Shown: in pieces, positions 8,435 to 20,260 of the stretch
Position numbering within the stretch: position 1 is the stretch's first letter
Layout of the letters: every line of letters starts with the position of its first letter
NCBI RefSeq assembly: GCF_000417875.1
Contig: NW_006920870.1
Location: 545,861 to 584,119, forward strand
DNA length: 38,259 bases
From: Pseudozyma flocculosa PF-1
Lineage: Eukaryota; Basidiomycota; Ustilaginomycetes; Ustilaginales; Ustilaginaceae
Direction of reading: 5' to 3'
Notes under the pieces: generated by a model
What the model was told of the DNA's origin: nothing
Database searches by the model: none
The model's input: the letters and a program-made list of their open reading frames with translations, nothing else
Program-made: the position numbers and the translations under genes

Positions 8435-11400
8435 CTAGACGGTGATCTGAGCAGCGTCGAGATTGAGGGCATGAAGGAGGAGGTTGACGTTTCGGATCCT
8501 CAGATCGGGACCGAGCTCATCTCCAGCCGCGTTGGCACCACCGTTGCGCTTGCTCCACTCCTTGGCCGAAACGACGTTTTCGAGAATCTTCTCGCGGAGC
8601 TCCTGAACCAGGACCTGTTGCTGCTCCATTCCCGCCGAGACGGCCAGGGCGGCCATGAGGTTCCAGACGGGCTCGTCTTCGACGTCGGCATTGCGGTATC
8701 GTCCTCCTGAAGACATTTGCGACGTCAGTCCCGATGTGGCCCCACCGAGGCCGCCCGAGAGGTAGTAGCCCACTCCGAACGGTAAAGCTGCCTTAGCGCG
8801 CGTTGATGGGAAAAGAGTAGGCAGCTTACCGCCCGCCGTCAGGCGGGAAAACAGCAAGCCGAAGATCTGTTTCCACTGGTCCAACTCGTCAGCCGATGGC
8901 TCCTCGCCGCCCGCCGCGCCGCCGCCCTGGCGCAGCGTCTCAGCGCGCGACAGGAAAATGGTGAGGAATGCCACGCCCGGCCGCGTCTGCGCCACGCGCA
9001 CCGCATCGTTGCGCTCGACGAACAGCGCCAGCATGCCGCTGACGATGCGCATCGGCGCCGTGGCGGCGAGCTGCATCATGCTCGGCACAATCGTCGTGGC
9101 AAATGTCTCGGTCTGCCTCTCGACGTCGTTCTTGGCCTCGGTCCTGGCCGCGTCGTCGGTCGGGTCGTCGAGCAGAGGCGCCAGCCGCACCACGTCGAGG
9201 GTCTCAAACGACGCTACCACCATCGTCAGCGCCGTCAAAGTCTGCTCGGGCGTCAGGTGGCGCAACGCACGCGGCAGCAGCCGCTTGCCCTTGGCACAGG
9301 ACAGCAGCGAGACGAAGGGGTGCGGGTCCGAAATCTCGAGCGGCTCCAGAACCCGCAGCTCCTTCCACAGCTTGGCCGTCAGCGCAGCTTGCTCGGCCTG
9401 CCACGCCTCGTACGCCTCACGCGCCTGGTCGGCCGCCGGATCCGCTGCCGCTTTGGATGCCTCGCCGTCGTCACCACCGCCACCACCACCAGCAGCTTCG
9501 CCAGCGGGAGCGGGAGGCGCATTGCGGCGCTTCTGTTCGAGCGCGAGCACTGTGTCGTAGAGGTTCTCTAGGATCCGCAGCACCTCGTGCTTGCCGAGCG
9601 GATCCCTCCGCTGCCCGTTGGCGCCCTCACGGCCGAGGCTGGCGCCCTCGAGCGCCTGCTTGACGGCGTCGCGCGCGTGGCCGGCGCCCGGGCTATCCCG
9701 GCCCTTGGTGGTGGCGGCGGTCCCGGCCTTGGGCGACGCCTCAGAGGCGTTGATCTGGAGCATCTGCCTGGGGTTCTTGGTGCTACTCAGGCTGACGCGG
9801 CCCAGCGCGCCCTCGAGAGCGGCGCCGCTGGCGCTCTTTTCGATCCGCTCCTTGCGGTTTTGGACGATCCGCTCCACCTGCTGCTGCATCCGCAGCATCG
9901 CGTTTTGCTGCTTGTTTAGCCGCTGCTTGCCCTTGCCCTGCTTAGTTCCGGCGCCGTTGCCGTTGTTGTTGCCGGCCGAGGGGACCACAGCGGCGGGGAC
10001 GCCCGGTCGCATCGGCCCGCCTCGCAGCGCAAAGTAGATGTGCGCGTAAAAGTCATCGGCGTACGGGTCGGCGGTAATGAGCTGGCTGATCTGGATTCGG
10101 GTGATGAAATCTTTGTCCGAGCCCGACATGAGGCCGTTGTAGCGCGCCATGGAAGCGATCTTGTCGAGCCGCCTCTTGCGCTTGGCCTCGGCCCGCTCGA
10201 GCTCAGCGATGTGGGCTTGGGCCTTAACCATCATGAACTTGACGGCCTCCTGCTCGGCGGCGGAGCCGGGTGCGCCCTCGCGCTGGCTGGGGTCCAACAG
10301 GCCGGGGTAGGCAACGACGACGCTCTCGAGCGATTCGAACTGCATGGGTGGCGGGAGCGAGAGGATGCTCTGCTGGACGAGCGGGGGCATAGCCTCGAGC
10401 AGGGCGCGCATGCGGGCGAAGTGGGCTGCCTGCGCCTGCTGCTGGGCTGCCTGCATGGCCGCTGCGGTCGGAGGCTGTTGTCCTGGCATCATGCGCAGGT
10501 TTGGCGGAGGTACCATGGGCGGCATGCCAGGCAGACCCACCGACGGCTGGGGCGAGTGCGAGTAGCCAGGCGGCGGTGGCGGCATGCCCGGAGGGAACGC
10601 ACCCTGCTGCTGCTGCTGCATCAGTGCCGAAAGTCCGACGGGAAGATTTGGGTCTTGCACGCTGGTAGCGGGTGATGCGTTCTGGACGGGGGCAACCGCG
10701 CCACGACGCGCCAGCATCTCTGCCTCGACTTCTTCGAGCGTCATGGGCTTCCCCCGGCCCTGCGACTCGGCCTCCACGGGCTGCTGCTGCGGCGGCTGGC
10801 TAGGCTGAACCTTGCCCCTCATTGCAAGCATTTCGGCCTCAACTTCCTCGAGCGTACGGGGAGCGGCCTGCTTGGGCAACTGCTGCTGCTGCTGCTGCTG
10901 CTGGGGCTGCGAAGTCGTCGGGCGGTCGTCGCGGGCGCCGAAACGGGAGGGAGGCGTCATCCAGAACTCGTCCAGGGTGGTGGCAAAGGCGGATGCGGTG
11001 TCGCGTTTTCCGGCATGCTGCTGGTGCTGCGGCTGCTGGGCCTGCCAATTGACGTTGTTGTTATTGTTGTTCTGGTGATTGGCGCCGGGCTTGACGGGAT
11101 CGAGTCCGGCAGCGGCGCCAAAGTCAAAGTCCTTGCCTGGATGGGGAGAGGGACGGCGAAGGGTCGGACCCAACAAGGTCAGGCCAGGGGGGCTCCGCGA
11201 CGGCACTCGATGTTGGTCCAGGGGCTTTGGGGGTCACTGTGGTGTACTCACCGACATCGCCACCGAGGTCGCCAAAGGTGTCTTCGTTGAAGTCGTCGTT
11301 TGCCTCGTCGAGCTTGTCTCCGAGGCCGTCGTATCCCTCCTGGCCCCATGTGTAGATTTCCACATCCTCCTGTGCGCCGGCGGCGAGTGCCTTGATCTTT

Positions 11401-11543
11401 GCGTCGAGGGTGTCATCGTCGTCGATGCCGCCAGTGGGGTCAAAGGTGGGGTCGAAGGCCGAGCTGGCGTGGTGAGGCTGCTGGCCTGGACGGATGGCAG
11501 GCTTGTCCCTTGGCAGGGCGGTGTCGAAGCCGAAGAAGGACAT
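8435..11543 (-). CDS. PAT1: PAT1, mRNA decapping activator
   Basis: P-body scaffold that links deadenylated mRNA, the Lsm1-7 ring, Dhh1 and the decapping enzyme. Two exons, 11543-11252 and 11136-8435, joined across a 115-bp GTGAGT intron; 997 residues. The N terminus MSFFGFDT matches the fungal family start, and EDTFGD at residues 87-92 corresponds to the DETF motif that binds Dhh1. Splicing gives DVGKDFDFG, as expected. Then follow Asn/Gln-rich and Pro-rich segments, two copies of a TLEEVEAEML motif (about 193 and 231), a middle domain with FITRIQISQLITADPYADDF, and the C-terminal helical repeat region ending near SMEQQQVLVQELREKILENV-type sequence (here GMEQQQ). The gene diverges from SEC1. 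Confidence 0.92.
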
Positions 11544-12639
11544 GACGGCACGAGCTGGCGAGGCGAGTCGAGGCGAGGTTGCGCCTGCTGCTACGGATGT
11601 TTGCGCGGTCCTGCTTCGGTATCCCCTTTTCTTGTTTTGCCCCTATCTCTTTGCTGTAGCCCGTCGGGGTCGGGGGAGCAGAGGGTGAACGGGACGATCT
11701 GAACAGGTGCTTGAGGGGGTGGAGTGGTGTGAGATCCGGGGGGATGGTCCAGGTGACAGAGGTGGGTGGTGGCATGAGAGGAGGGGAGGCTAGGGCGAGT
11801 TTGGGATGGGGGGGCCCCCCTGCCTGGAGGCGGGCCACCACCCTAGCACCGAGACTGGCAGGCGGGCAGGCAAGCAGGCAGGCAGTCGCCATCGCCTGTG
11901 CTGCTGCTGCGCTCGCCGGAGCTCTGGCTGACTTCGTGATCGATTCGGATCCGAGCAAAATGTTTGGTCACAGCAACGGGCTGCTCGCCTGCTTGCCGGC
12001 TTGCCTGCTTGCCGGCTGCCCTCCCTCGAACCCACCTGCAGCTCGCTGCAGGCAGGGGCAGGCGCACGGGTCAAGTCGAGCAGCCAAGTGCAGCTGGCAG
12101 GCGGTCGAGCCGCACGCCAGAGGCTGGGCACCTCGAGGCGGGGCCCGACCTAAGCAAGCAGCAGGCAGGCTTGGTTGGGCTCCCTCGCTTCTCTGTCACC
12201 CGTAGTGGCCTACGTCAGTACCTCCATCACCGCCACCACTCGCCACCACGTACGCCTCTCGCTCCATACTACTACTATACTGGAGGGCTGCAACGTCGCA
12301 TCGACCACCCTGCAGAGAAAGACGGAGACAGAGAGAGAAACACGGAGACAGAGAGAGAGAGAGAGAGAGAGGGTGTCACAAGGCGGCCTCGATCGATCAA
12401 CGCCTCTGACCGCCTTCTGCGCACAAGCCGCCGCCCACCTCGCTTTCGAGCGCTCAACAGCTTCAGTCCCTGCATCCACTCCCGCTCTGCTGGCTCAGCT
12501 GCTGGCTGGCACCGCGATCGTCTTGATCAAGCCACAGCGCCATCGCTCGGACGCACCCCTTCGGACTCCCCCTCACCCCTCCATTCCACCCTAAGCTTCT
12601 CTCCCGCCGGCCACATCCTCGCTCGTGCTACCCGGCAGC
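11544..12639. other. Divergent promoter region PAT1/SEC1
   Basis: Holds CAGG/CAAG-rich runs at 11850-11885 and complementary GCCTGCTT runs at 11985-12025, a GGGGGGGCCCCCC palindrome near 11807-11819, and a purine-rich microsatellite at 12314-12373 with a pure GA run at 12350-12371. On the plus strand no ATG occurs from 11964 to the SEC1 start at 12640, in keeping with a long SEC1 leader. No gene seen. Confidence 0.65.
12350..12371. repeat. (GA)n microsatellite
   Basis: About eleven uninterrupted GA units inside a longer purine tract, probably within the SEC1 leader or proximal promoter. Confidence 0.9.
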
Positions 12640-15507
12640 ATGGCACCAAAGTCCCTCATCAACTCGCTGCGAGATCGTAAGTGGGCTCCCAGAATGCTTC
12701 CTGCCGCTGTCACAACACATGCGCTGACTCCGTCTTTCGCGACCTCCCTCTGCCTCCTCCTCCTTGCTCCGCAGGCTACCTCAGCTCGCTACGCTCCGTC
12801 CAGCCCCCCTCGAAATGGAAGGTCCTCGTCATTGATTCGGTCACAAAGGAGCTGCTCGCCAGCGTCCTCAAGATGTACGACATTCTGCAGGAGAACGTCA
12901 CCCAGGTCGATAACATCGAGCTCTCCCGCGCCCCACAGTCGTCCGTCGAGGCCGCCTACCTCCTCTGCCCGACTAGTCAGAACATCGATCGCATCATCCG
13001 TGACCTCGCACCCGAAGACGGACGCGCCCCCACCTACGCCGCCGGTCACATCTTCTTTGTCGACAGTGAGTGCAGTCGGCTGGCTCAGTCGACCCTGCTC
13101 CTCTCGCACCGACCAGACAACCTCCCCTTTTTCTCTTCTGGCATGCACCAAATCATACCGGCCTTGCTTTTCCGGTGCAGACCTCTCGGACGCTCTCCTC
13201 CAAAAGCTCACAAGATCGAGAGCGGAGCCCAAGTTGCGACAGCTGATCGAGCTCTACTCAAACTTTTGGCGTGAGTGGCCGCGCGTTTTGGCCCGAATCG
13301 CAAAGTCATGCACGCTTGCCTCGCTCACACTCCCTTGACACATATCGCCTGCCCCATTGATTGATCAGCGCTCGAGGCGCAGGTCTTCTCGCTCAAGACA
13401 CCACAGAGCTTCCTCACCCTATACCAGCCCGCCGGCGGCCTCTACGGACCCGATCCCATAGAGGCGTTGCAGGCGATAGAGGACGAGCTGCAATTCTCCA
13501 CCCAGACGCTGCTCAACGTCTGCGTCACACTGAACGAGTTTCCTCTGATTCGGTACTACAACCCGTCGCATCCGCCCCTAGGTGCGCTCGCCCCATCCAA
13601 GGAGGCCCAGAGCTCCCAGACGGCAGCGTCCAACATGTACCAGGGCAGCGCTAGGATGGCGCGGCTGCGCGGCAATGCCAACGACGGCGCGTTGCCCGGT
13701 GCAGGCGGATCAGGCCCTGGCGTTGGCGAGCACTTCACCCGCAAGCTGGCCATGCGCCTCCAGAGCGCCATTGATCAGTACATCCGGGACAATGAGCCCA
13801 AGGCGGACCCGGGCCGCCCGCGCGGTATCCTCTTTCTCACCGACCGCTCCATGGACACTGCAGCGCCACTGCTGCACGAATTCTCCTACCAGGCGATGTG
13901 CAACGACCTCCTGCCCATCGAAGACGGCGCCAAATTCCAGTACACCTTTGTCGGCGCCGACGGCGAGCGTCAGGAGAAAGAGGCCTTGCTGTCGGACGAG
14001 GACGCGGTCTGGACGGGGATCCGCCACCTGCACATTGCCGAGGCAATCGACAAGCTGACGCGTGACTTCCACCAGCACGCCGGAGAGGCGGGCGCCTTCA
14101 CCGACCAGAACTCATCGCTCAACGACATGCGCGACATGCTCGCCTCGCTGCCGCACATGCAGGAGATGAAGGACAAGCTCTCGCTCCACCTCACCATGGC
14201 GCAGGACTGCATGAACCGCTTCGAGAAGAGCAAGCTGCCCGCACAGGCCATGGTCGAGCAGAACTGCGCCACCCGGCTGACGCCCGAAGGGCAGAAGCCC
14301 AAGACGTTGGTCGAGGAAATGGTCCCGCTGCTGGATGATCGCGCCGTCAGCAACATGGACAAGGTGCGCATCATTGCCCTCTACATCATGTACTGCGACG
14401 GCGTGCCGGACGAGGACCGCAAGCGGCTCTTCCAGCACGCCCGGCTCGGCCGGTACGAGATGGACGCCGTCGACAACCTCGTCCACCTCGGCGCTCAGGT
14501 GGTCAAGGACGCCTCGAGCAGCGGCTGGGACGCGTGGTTCAAGAAGGGTAAGCGGAAGCAGCAGCCCGGGGAGAACGAGTATGAGCTCAGTCGGTACCAG
14601 CCGCTGGTCAAGCTCATGATTGAAGATCACTTTGCGGGCAAGCTCGACCAATCGACCTATCCCTACGTCCGCGATGCGCCACCCGAGACGCCGTCGCTCG
14701 CCTCGTCCGGACGCGATGCCGCACTTGCCCGCGTCGGCTTCGGCGCGTCGAGCGCGCAGACGCAACCAAAACCGCAACCCAGCAGCCTTCGCAGTGCCAA
14801 GCCGACCTGGCACCAAAAGGGCCGTGCCGGGGCAGGCGGCGGCGCCGAGCGTTCCGACAACCGGCAAAGAGTGATGGTGTTTGTGGCAGGAGGAATGACG
14901 TACTCGGAGATCCGCAGCGCGTACCAGATCAGCTCGAAGCTCAACAAGGACTGCTACATCGGTGAGTCCAAGGACGGGCGGGCTGGCGAGCGGTCGCAAA
15001 GCTGCGGTCAGGCCCAAGGGGATCGTCGGCGCTGATAGGCGGGCTGCTCCTCTCTCCTGGTGTTGAATCGCCCTCCGGCGCCCTCAGGCTCTTCGCACAC
15101 ATTTACTCCCGAATCCTTCATCAACACGCTCAAGCACTTTGGCAAGGCGTCGAGCGGCGCTGGTGCCGGCCCAGACAGGCGCTCCCATGCCTCGCATCCG
15201 CAGCAGCACGGAGGGCATCACCCGCACCATCAGCAGCAGCACCCGCACCATTCGCACCACCAACAGCACTCGCCGCAGCGTTTACCGGCTGGGGCCAGCA
15301 CGTTTTCAAAGCCGGTCAACGACATCAGCGGGATCCGCACCAGCTCGCTCGCCCAATCTGGGTACAACGGGCATCCACCCGATAACGGGGGAGTGAGCGG
15401 CTACGCCAACCCCCCCACCTCGGGCGCGTCGCAGTCGAGCTATGACAAGCGGTTCCAGGTCCAGAGCGCGTCTTCGTACGGTCAGCAGGACTACCATCCG
15501 GGTCACG

Positions 15508-15570
<63 letters not shown>

Positions 15571-15836
15571 CGCAACATCTCCAGGCAAGAGGCGTGGTGC
15601 CGTCCCACGTATCCAACGGCGATGCGGGGAGAGTCAGTCCAGCCCCAAGTCAGCAGAGCGAGCTGAGCCTGAAGAGCCAGAAGGAAAAGAAGAGGTTAAA
15701 GGTGCGTCGCGGGCCGACCCCACCGGTGGAACAGCGAGGGAAGGCGGCACTGACTTGCGCCCATGTCCCCCCATCTTCGCCCGTGGAACGTATCGCAGAA
15801 CCCCTTTTCGTTCAAAAAGGGCTAAGCGATGGGTAA
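12640..15836 (+). CDS. SEC1: SEC1, Sec1/Munc18 exocytosis protein with His/Gln-rich tail
   Basis: Binds plasma-membrane SNAREs to drive vesicle fusion. Exons: 12640-12676, 12775-13065, 13181-13270, 13369-14961, 15088-15836; 919 residues. Splices restore RDRYLSSLRSVQPP, FFVDNLSDALL, NFWPLEAQVFSLKTP and DCYIGSSHTFTPESF. Family hallmarks are WKVLVIDSVTKELL, PTSQNIDRIIRDL, LNVCVTLNEFPLIRYYNP and FLTDRSMDTAAPLLHEFSYQ; these point to plasma-membrane SEC1/Munc18 rather than SLY1 or VPS45. After the SM domain comes a tail of about 250 residues rich in His and Gln, including a 20-Gln run coded by one CAA and nineteen CAG (15510-15569). An alternative ending is possible: a donor GTGCGT at 15702 and an acceptor at 15979 would replace the last 45 codons with a 9-residue end stopping at 16009 (884 residues). 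I cannot decide between them. Confidence 0.92.
15510..15569 (+). repeat. CAG microsatellite coding polyglutamine
   Basis: One CAA plus nineteen CAG codons in frame in the SEC1 tail, giving 20 Gln. Near-pure triplet runs like this tend to vary in length between strains. Confidence 0.95.
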
Positions 15837-16129
15837 ACGGGCCAGTCGTCACCTCTTTATATCGACTTCGAAAGCCCCGCCTGATCCGCATGCCACCCGG
15901 CCTCGCATATCTTCGATAACGCTATTGTCCCTTCTTTATTCTCCCCCTGCCCCACCTCGCCTTCATCCTTGCCCTCCAGGCCTCTGAAAGACGAGGAGCC
16001 GACGGATAGGCGATGGACTAGGTCGATAGACTGGACAAGACTGCTTTGCTGGGCGGGTCAACGCCATCATCGGTGGCGACACAGCCCAAGTGGATGACGG
16101 CGATCTACTCGCAGATCGTAGGGTGGATT

Positions 16130-19100
16130 TCACGACGACGAGAAGCCGCGTATGCCGAGAATGTGGCGTACGTCGGTTGCGAAGCGAAGGCTATCGAGGA
16201 CGGGCAGGAGATCGAGGAGCGCCTCGTCGTTTGGATCGTGGGTCCATCCTTCAATGGGGATGCCGTTGGCCTGGTTGTGGGCGTAGCTCGCCGGCGAGTT
16301 GTCGACCAGGCACACGGCCGACAGGTCCGGGTCCACCACCTGCAGGTTCTTGACGTAGGAGCCATTCTTGTACGTGCAGGCCTGCCCGACCAGCAGACGG
16401 TCGCGGGAATGAGGCAGAAGAGGGAGGAGAGAGCGTCAGACGTCGAACCGTCAGGGAACAAGTCGTCGACGCTGCGAACGCTCCACTCACCTCTCGGAAA
16501 AGCCGGCCGCCGATCAGCCCGCGGCCTTGGTCGAGCCAGTCAATGACCGGATCGGCGTACTCCTGCACCGACGCCGTAAAGATGACGACGTGGTACCACG
16601 ATGCGACCTGCGATGGCGACGTCGCGGCAAAGGGCAGGTTCAACGTCGGAGGTCAGCACTTAGGAAGAGAGGATCAAGCGCGACGCGATGCGCGCGACAC
16701 GGAAACCGCGCCAGCTTCGACGTGCCCTCTGAATGACTCACCTTTCGCAGAAAGTAGTCGACCCACGGCCTCTTGTAGACGTGATAAAGCACGCTGCGCC
16801 CGTCGAGCACCACCTCGACCATGTGTGGCCGGATGCGGCCCGGGTTCTCGTTGGCGCGCAGCCCCAGCACGGCGCCCAGGCTCTCGAGGCCGAGGATGCC
16901 GCCGCCGCCGGTCGAGACGCGTCGTCCGGCGCCGTTGTAGTACGTCGTTGGGGACCGCGAAGTCGAGTGGATCAGCGTCTCGTCGAGGTCGAGCACCAGG
17001 ATCTTGGGCGTGTGGTGGATGATCGACGAAGAGGGGCCCCGCGGCACTTTGGCCATCGCATGCGTTCCGCCAGCAGCAGCAGCGGCAGCCGGCGCCGCCT
17101 CGAGGGCCGCTTTGGCCGCTGCGGGATTGAGCTGCGCCGTTCTCCGTGCCGCGCGTCGCTCGTCCACCTTGGCCTTGCGCTCGGCTTGCAGTCTCGCCTC
17201 TTCGCGCGCCATCGCTTCATCGACCGGCTGCGCCTTGCGGTCGTGGGCGAGCATGGGGTCGATGGGATGCGGATTCGGCAGCAGCCGGCTGCGTGTGGGG
17301 ACCAGCGGCGGCCGTTGTGGGTGACCGCTTTCTTCTGCCCTTCCGCCGGCGGCGAGGCGTGCGAGCCGCTGCTTCTCGGCCCGCGCCGCCGCCTGCTCTT
17401 CAGTGACTGGCTCTTCGTCGTCGCTGTCCTTGCCTGATCTCGCATCCGTGTCAGCAGGGGATGCCCGATCTTCCGCGTGACCAGGTGTCGCCTCAGCAGG
17501 GAACAGTTCTGAGGGCGCTATCTCTGGACGCGGGGTCCTTGGCCGGCCGCTGTTCGACCTCGGCAGTTTGTGGACGTTGCCGTCCGCCGCTGCAAAGCGG
17601 AGGCTCGATAGAGACCGTGGCCGGCCCATCTTGTCGTCGAGCTCGGCGTCACCCTTCTTCGAAGCGATCTCGGAGGCATCCGAAGAGGCGAACGACGCTG
17701 CATCGTCGCCATCTCCCAGGCGCTTCTCGCGCAACAAGACAGCGACCGCCTCGCGTTCGGGCTGCGCCATGATGTCTCCCTTCAAGTCGGCCTCCCTGAT
17801 GTACCTGGCCCGTCTTGGCCGGCCCGCCAGCAGCTGCATGCCGCGCAGAGGAGTCGACAGGATGACAATCAGTATGTCTCGCAGCGCTATCAGCGCCCTC
17901 CGGAACGCCCTGGAAGGTGAGAAGCGCCAGCGCCGAGGCGCGAAAGGCGAAGACGCCGGAATGGAGGAAGCCGAGTGCGGGTATGGCGGTCGCGCCTTGA
18001 GCCAGCCGTCGGATGTCGGCTGCGCCATCTCATTCGAATCTTGCCTGCCATGAGCCTTTCTTGACGGTCGCCTCCTCATGTTTGAGAGGCCATCGGTGGG
18101 CGCCTCATTGTCCTGACGCATCGAGGATGTACTCGGAGGAGGCGACACAGGTTGCGGTGAGGATGATGACTGACCTGACGCCAAGCCGTCCGAATCCTGA
18201 GCAGCCGCCTGCTGGCTGACATGCCTCGAGGCCTTCTGGAAAATCGACAGCATCGACGCTTTCTCTGCGTCACATGGTGGTGGTGGCGCAGAAGAAGATG
18301 ACGCTGCCTGGTGCGAGACAGGGATCCCCATTTCTGGAATGTCTGGTGCTGGAGGCGGCAGCCTTGCACCGGAAGCCGTCTGATCGAGCAAGCCTTGGCC
18401 GACGAAGGGATCACCGCTTTCAGTCGAGCCGGCCGAGCTGGCGCCCGACTGGCTATCGCCCGACTCCTGGCGAAGGTGTTGGCTCGGGCCATACCGTCTG
18501 GGTGATCCCGAGACTGCGCCTACGGCGTCAAGATCGTCGGGAGCGAAATCGCCCCCGTCGAAGTCGACGATGTCCTCCCGCTCCCTTTCGCTCATCATGT
18601 CCCGCTCGTCTAGTTGTTCTGCGTCCTCGGATCGCAACGCCACCTCGGCGGGGTCAGGGGCAGCGACGCCTGTCATCGTAAGACATGCGGCATGCCCGAA
18701 CCTGCTCTTCCTCCCGTTGCTGCTACGGCGGCGGGGCCGGCTTTCTTCGTCTACCGGTGCACTGGGCTGCTTGGCCCGGACGATCGGCACTTGGGCTGCC
18801 GTGCCGCTGGAAGCCGTGCGGCGGGGCGAACGGCGAACGGGAGCCGAGGAGGCCATGAGAAGGCTGTCGAGGCTCGGTACCCTGCGACTGCGCCGCAGCC
18901 CATCTGGCGGTGGCCCCTGAGCTTCATCGATGCGGCCTCGAGACCCCGACGACTTGGTCGAGCTGGTTTTCCTCGACCTCGGTGGTGGCGTGGTGCCTGA
19001 GGGATTGATGGCATCGTCCAGCCAGCCCGTCAATCCCCAGAGCGCGCTCCATCTGGCACGAGGCAGGCCATCAGCATCGGCGGCATCGTCATTGCCCTCT

Positions 19101-19426
19101 CCCTGGTCGCTCGTCCCGTCGCCGTCATCGTGACGGTAGTAGCGATGGGACGTGGAGACGCCGGCGGGCGTGCTGCCGGTGCGCCGTAGCTTGGCAGGGT
19201 AGGGATAGCTGCTGTTGGAGGAGGAGCGGATATCTGCCTCCGCTGCGCGCGTGCGTCGATGAGGGCTGCTTGACCTGGACGAAGGAGGCGGGCCCGAAGA
19301 GCTTGACGATCGCCGGCGCCCCTGGCTGCTGCCGGGGATGGAAGAGTACGATCTGGACCTCTTGATGTTCTTGTCCGAGGCGAAGGACCGGCTGAGGACC
19401 GAGTCGAGGTAGCTGATGGAATTCAT
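16130..19426 (-). CDS. NEM1: NEM1, nuclear-envelope phosphatase (HAD/FCP1 type)
   Basis: Catalytic subunit of the Nem1-Spo7 complex, which dephosphorylates the lipin Pah1 at the ER/nuclear membrane and so controls lipid and nuclear-membrane synthesis. Exons: 19426-16742, 16607-16491, 16381-16130; introns of 134 and 109 bp; 1017 residues. The catalytic domain is at the C terminus: DLDETLIHS near residue 808 (nucleophile and acid Asp), HVYKRPWVDYFLRKV joined by splicing to VASWYHVVIFTAS, EYADPVIDWLD, and CLVDNSPASYAHNQANGIPI. A hydrophobic segment RALIALRDILIVILSTPLRG at about 508-530 is the likely membrane anchor. The first 500 residues are Ser/Arg/Pro-rich and disordered, which makes the protein about twice the length of yeast Nem1. 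The start is an ATG followed by NSISYLDSVL. It converges on SEC1. Confidence 0.9.
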
Positions 19427-19602
19427 CTCGAGGCGAGAGCGATGGGCGGCTCAGGCAGGGCGAGACGAAGGGACGCGGAGCCGACTGGCAGAAGATAGTC
19501 TAGGGGGGTTTTGGGGCGCGTGCGACGGTGGCGGCCAAGGTGCGGGCCCTGACAGACGGTTGCCGCCTTCGATTTGACGACTCTTCTATGGATGGCTGGC
19601 GA

Positions 19603-19620
19603 TCAAGTCGACGATGGCAT
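19603..19620 (-). promoter_or_regulatory. Candidate 5-codon uORF in the NEM1 leader
   Basis: ATG-CCA-TCG-TCG-ACT-TGA, 177 bases upstream of the NEM1 ATG. It is the only minus-strand ATG between 20117 and the gene start. Regulatory use is inference. Confidence 0.4.
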
Positions 19621-20218
19621 CCTCTTTTGATGTGGCTGTGCCGACCACCTCGCTGCGAGCCGGGACTGAGGGCGGGGGGAATAGGCCGAGCGCTCGGGCT
19701 GGAGCCGAAAGAGGGTGCCGCACAACCGCGGCGGGTACGGGTGCCGCGAGGAGCGAGATCGAGACGTTTCAGAGAGTAGGTAGAGGGAAGTAGTAGGAGA
19801 GTAGTGTGAGTGGATCCCGCGTCGGTCGATGTGCCAGGCAGTCGGGCGAGCCGCTGGCAAAATGTCGGGATCGGCCCGTGTCGCCGATGGCTGCTGGTTG
19901 GTCGACGTGGCACGGCGTCTTGAAATCCCGGCCAAGGAGAGCCGACCCTTGTCGGTTTGGGGGAAGGGAGTGGCAGCAGCAAGAGGGAGACGGCGAGGTA
20001 GAGGATCGGGTCGGGATAGAAGGTCAGAGGTCGGCAAGCAGGGGGGAGGATGAGGCAGAGGGCAGCGGAGTCGTTGTCGAGCAAGCCAAGTGCCAGGCAC
20101 GGCAGGGCCAGGGTCGACATCAACTAACTTAACGTCGTTGCATCGTTGCGCCGCCTGCCGGTGGGTGTGTCGGCCCGCTTCTTGATCAGGCAGCCAGGCA
20201 GGCCCGGCCTGGCCAGGC

Positions 20219-20260
20219 CCGGCACGGGGCACGGGGCACGGGGTACGGGCAACGGGGCAC
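20219..20260. repeat. CGGGGCAC tandem repeat
   Basis: About five imperfect copies of an 8-bp unit next to a CCAGGCC/GGCCTGG stretch, in the NEM1/LAMTOR2-like intergenic region. Confidence 0.75.

Noticed and set aside
8435..8820. Tiny intron in PAT1 near 8790-8830 (GTAAGC...AAG)
   Set aside because: It would be under 45 bp, far shorter than any other intron here, and the continuous reading gives a normal PAT1 C-terminal domain.
12640..15836. SLY1 or VPS45 as the identity of the SM protein
   Set aside because: LNEFPLIRYYNP, WKVLVIDSVTKELL and the TPESF region match SEC1/Munc18, not the ER-Golgi or endosomal branches.
19500..20232. Minus-strand ORFs of about 207 codons upstream of NEM1
   Set aside because: The ATG-poor, pyrimidine-rich strand and absence of any domain fit a leader and promoter rather than a gene.
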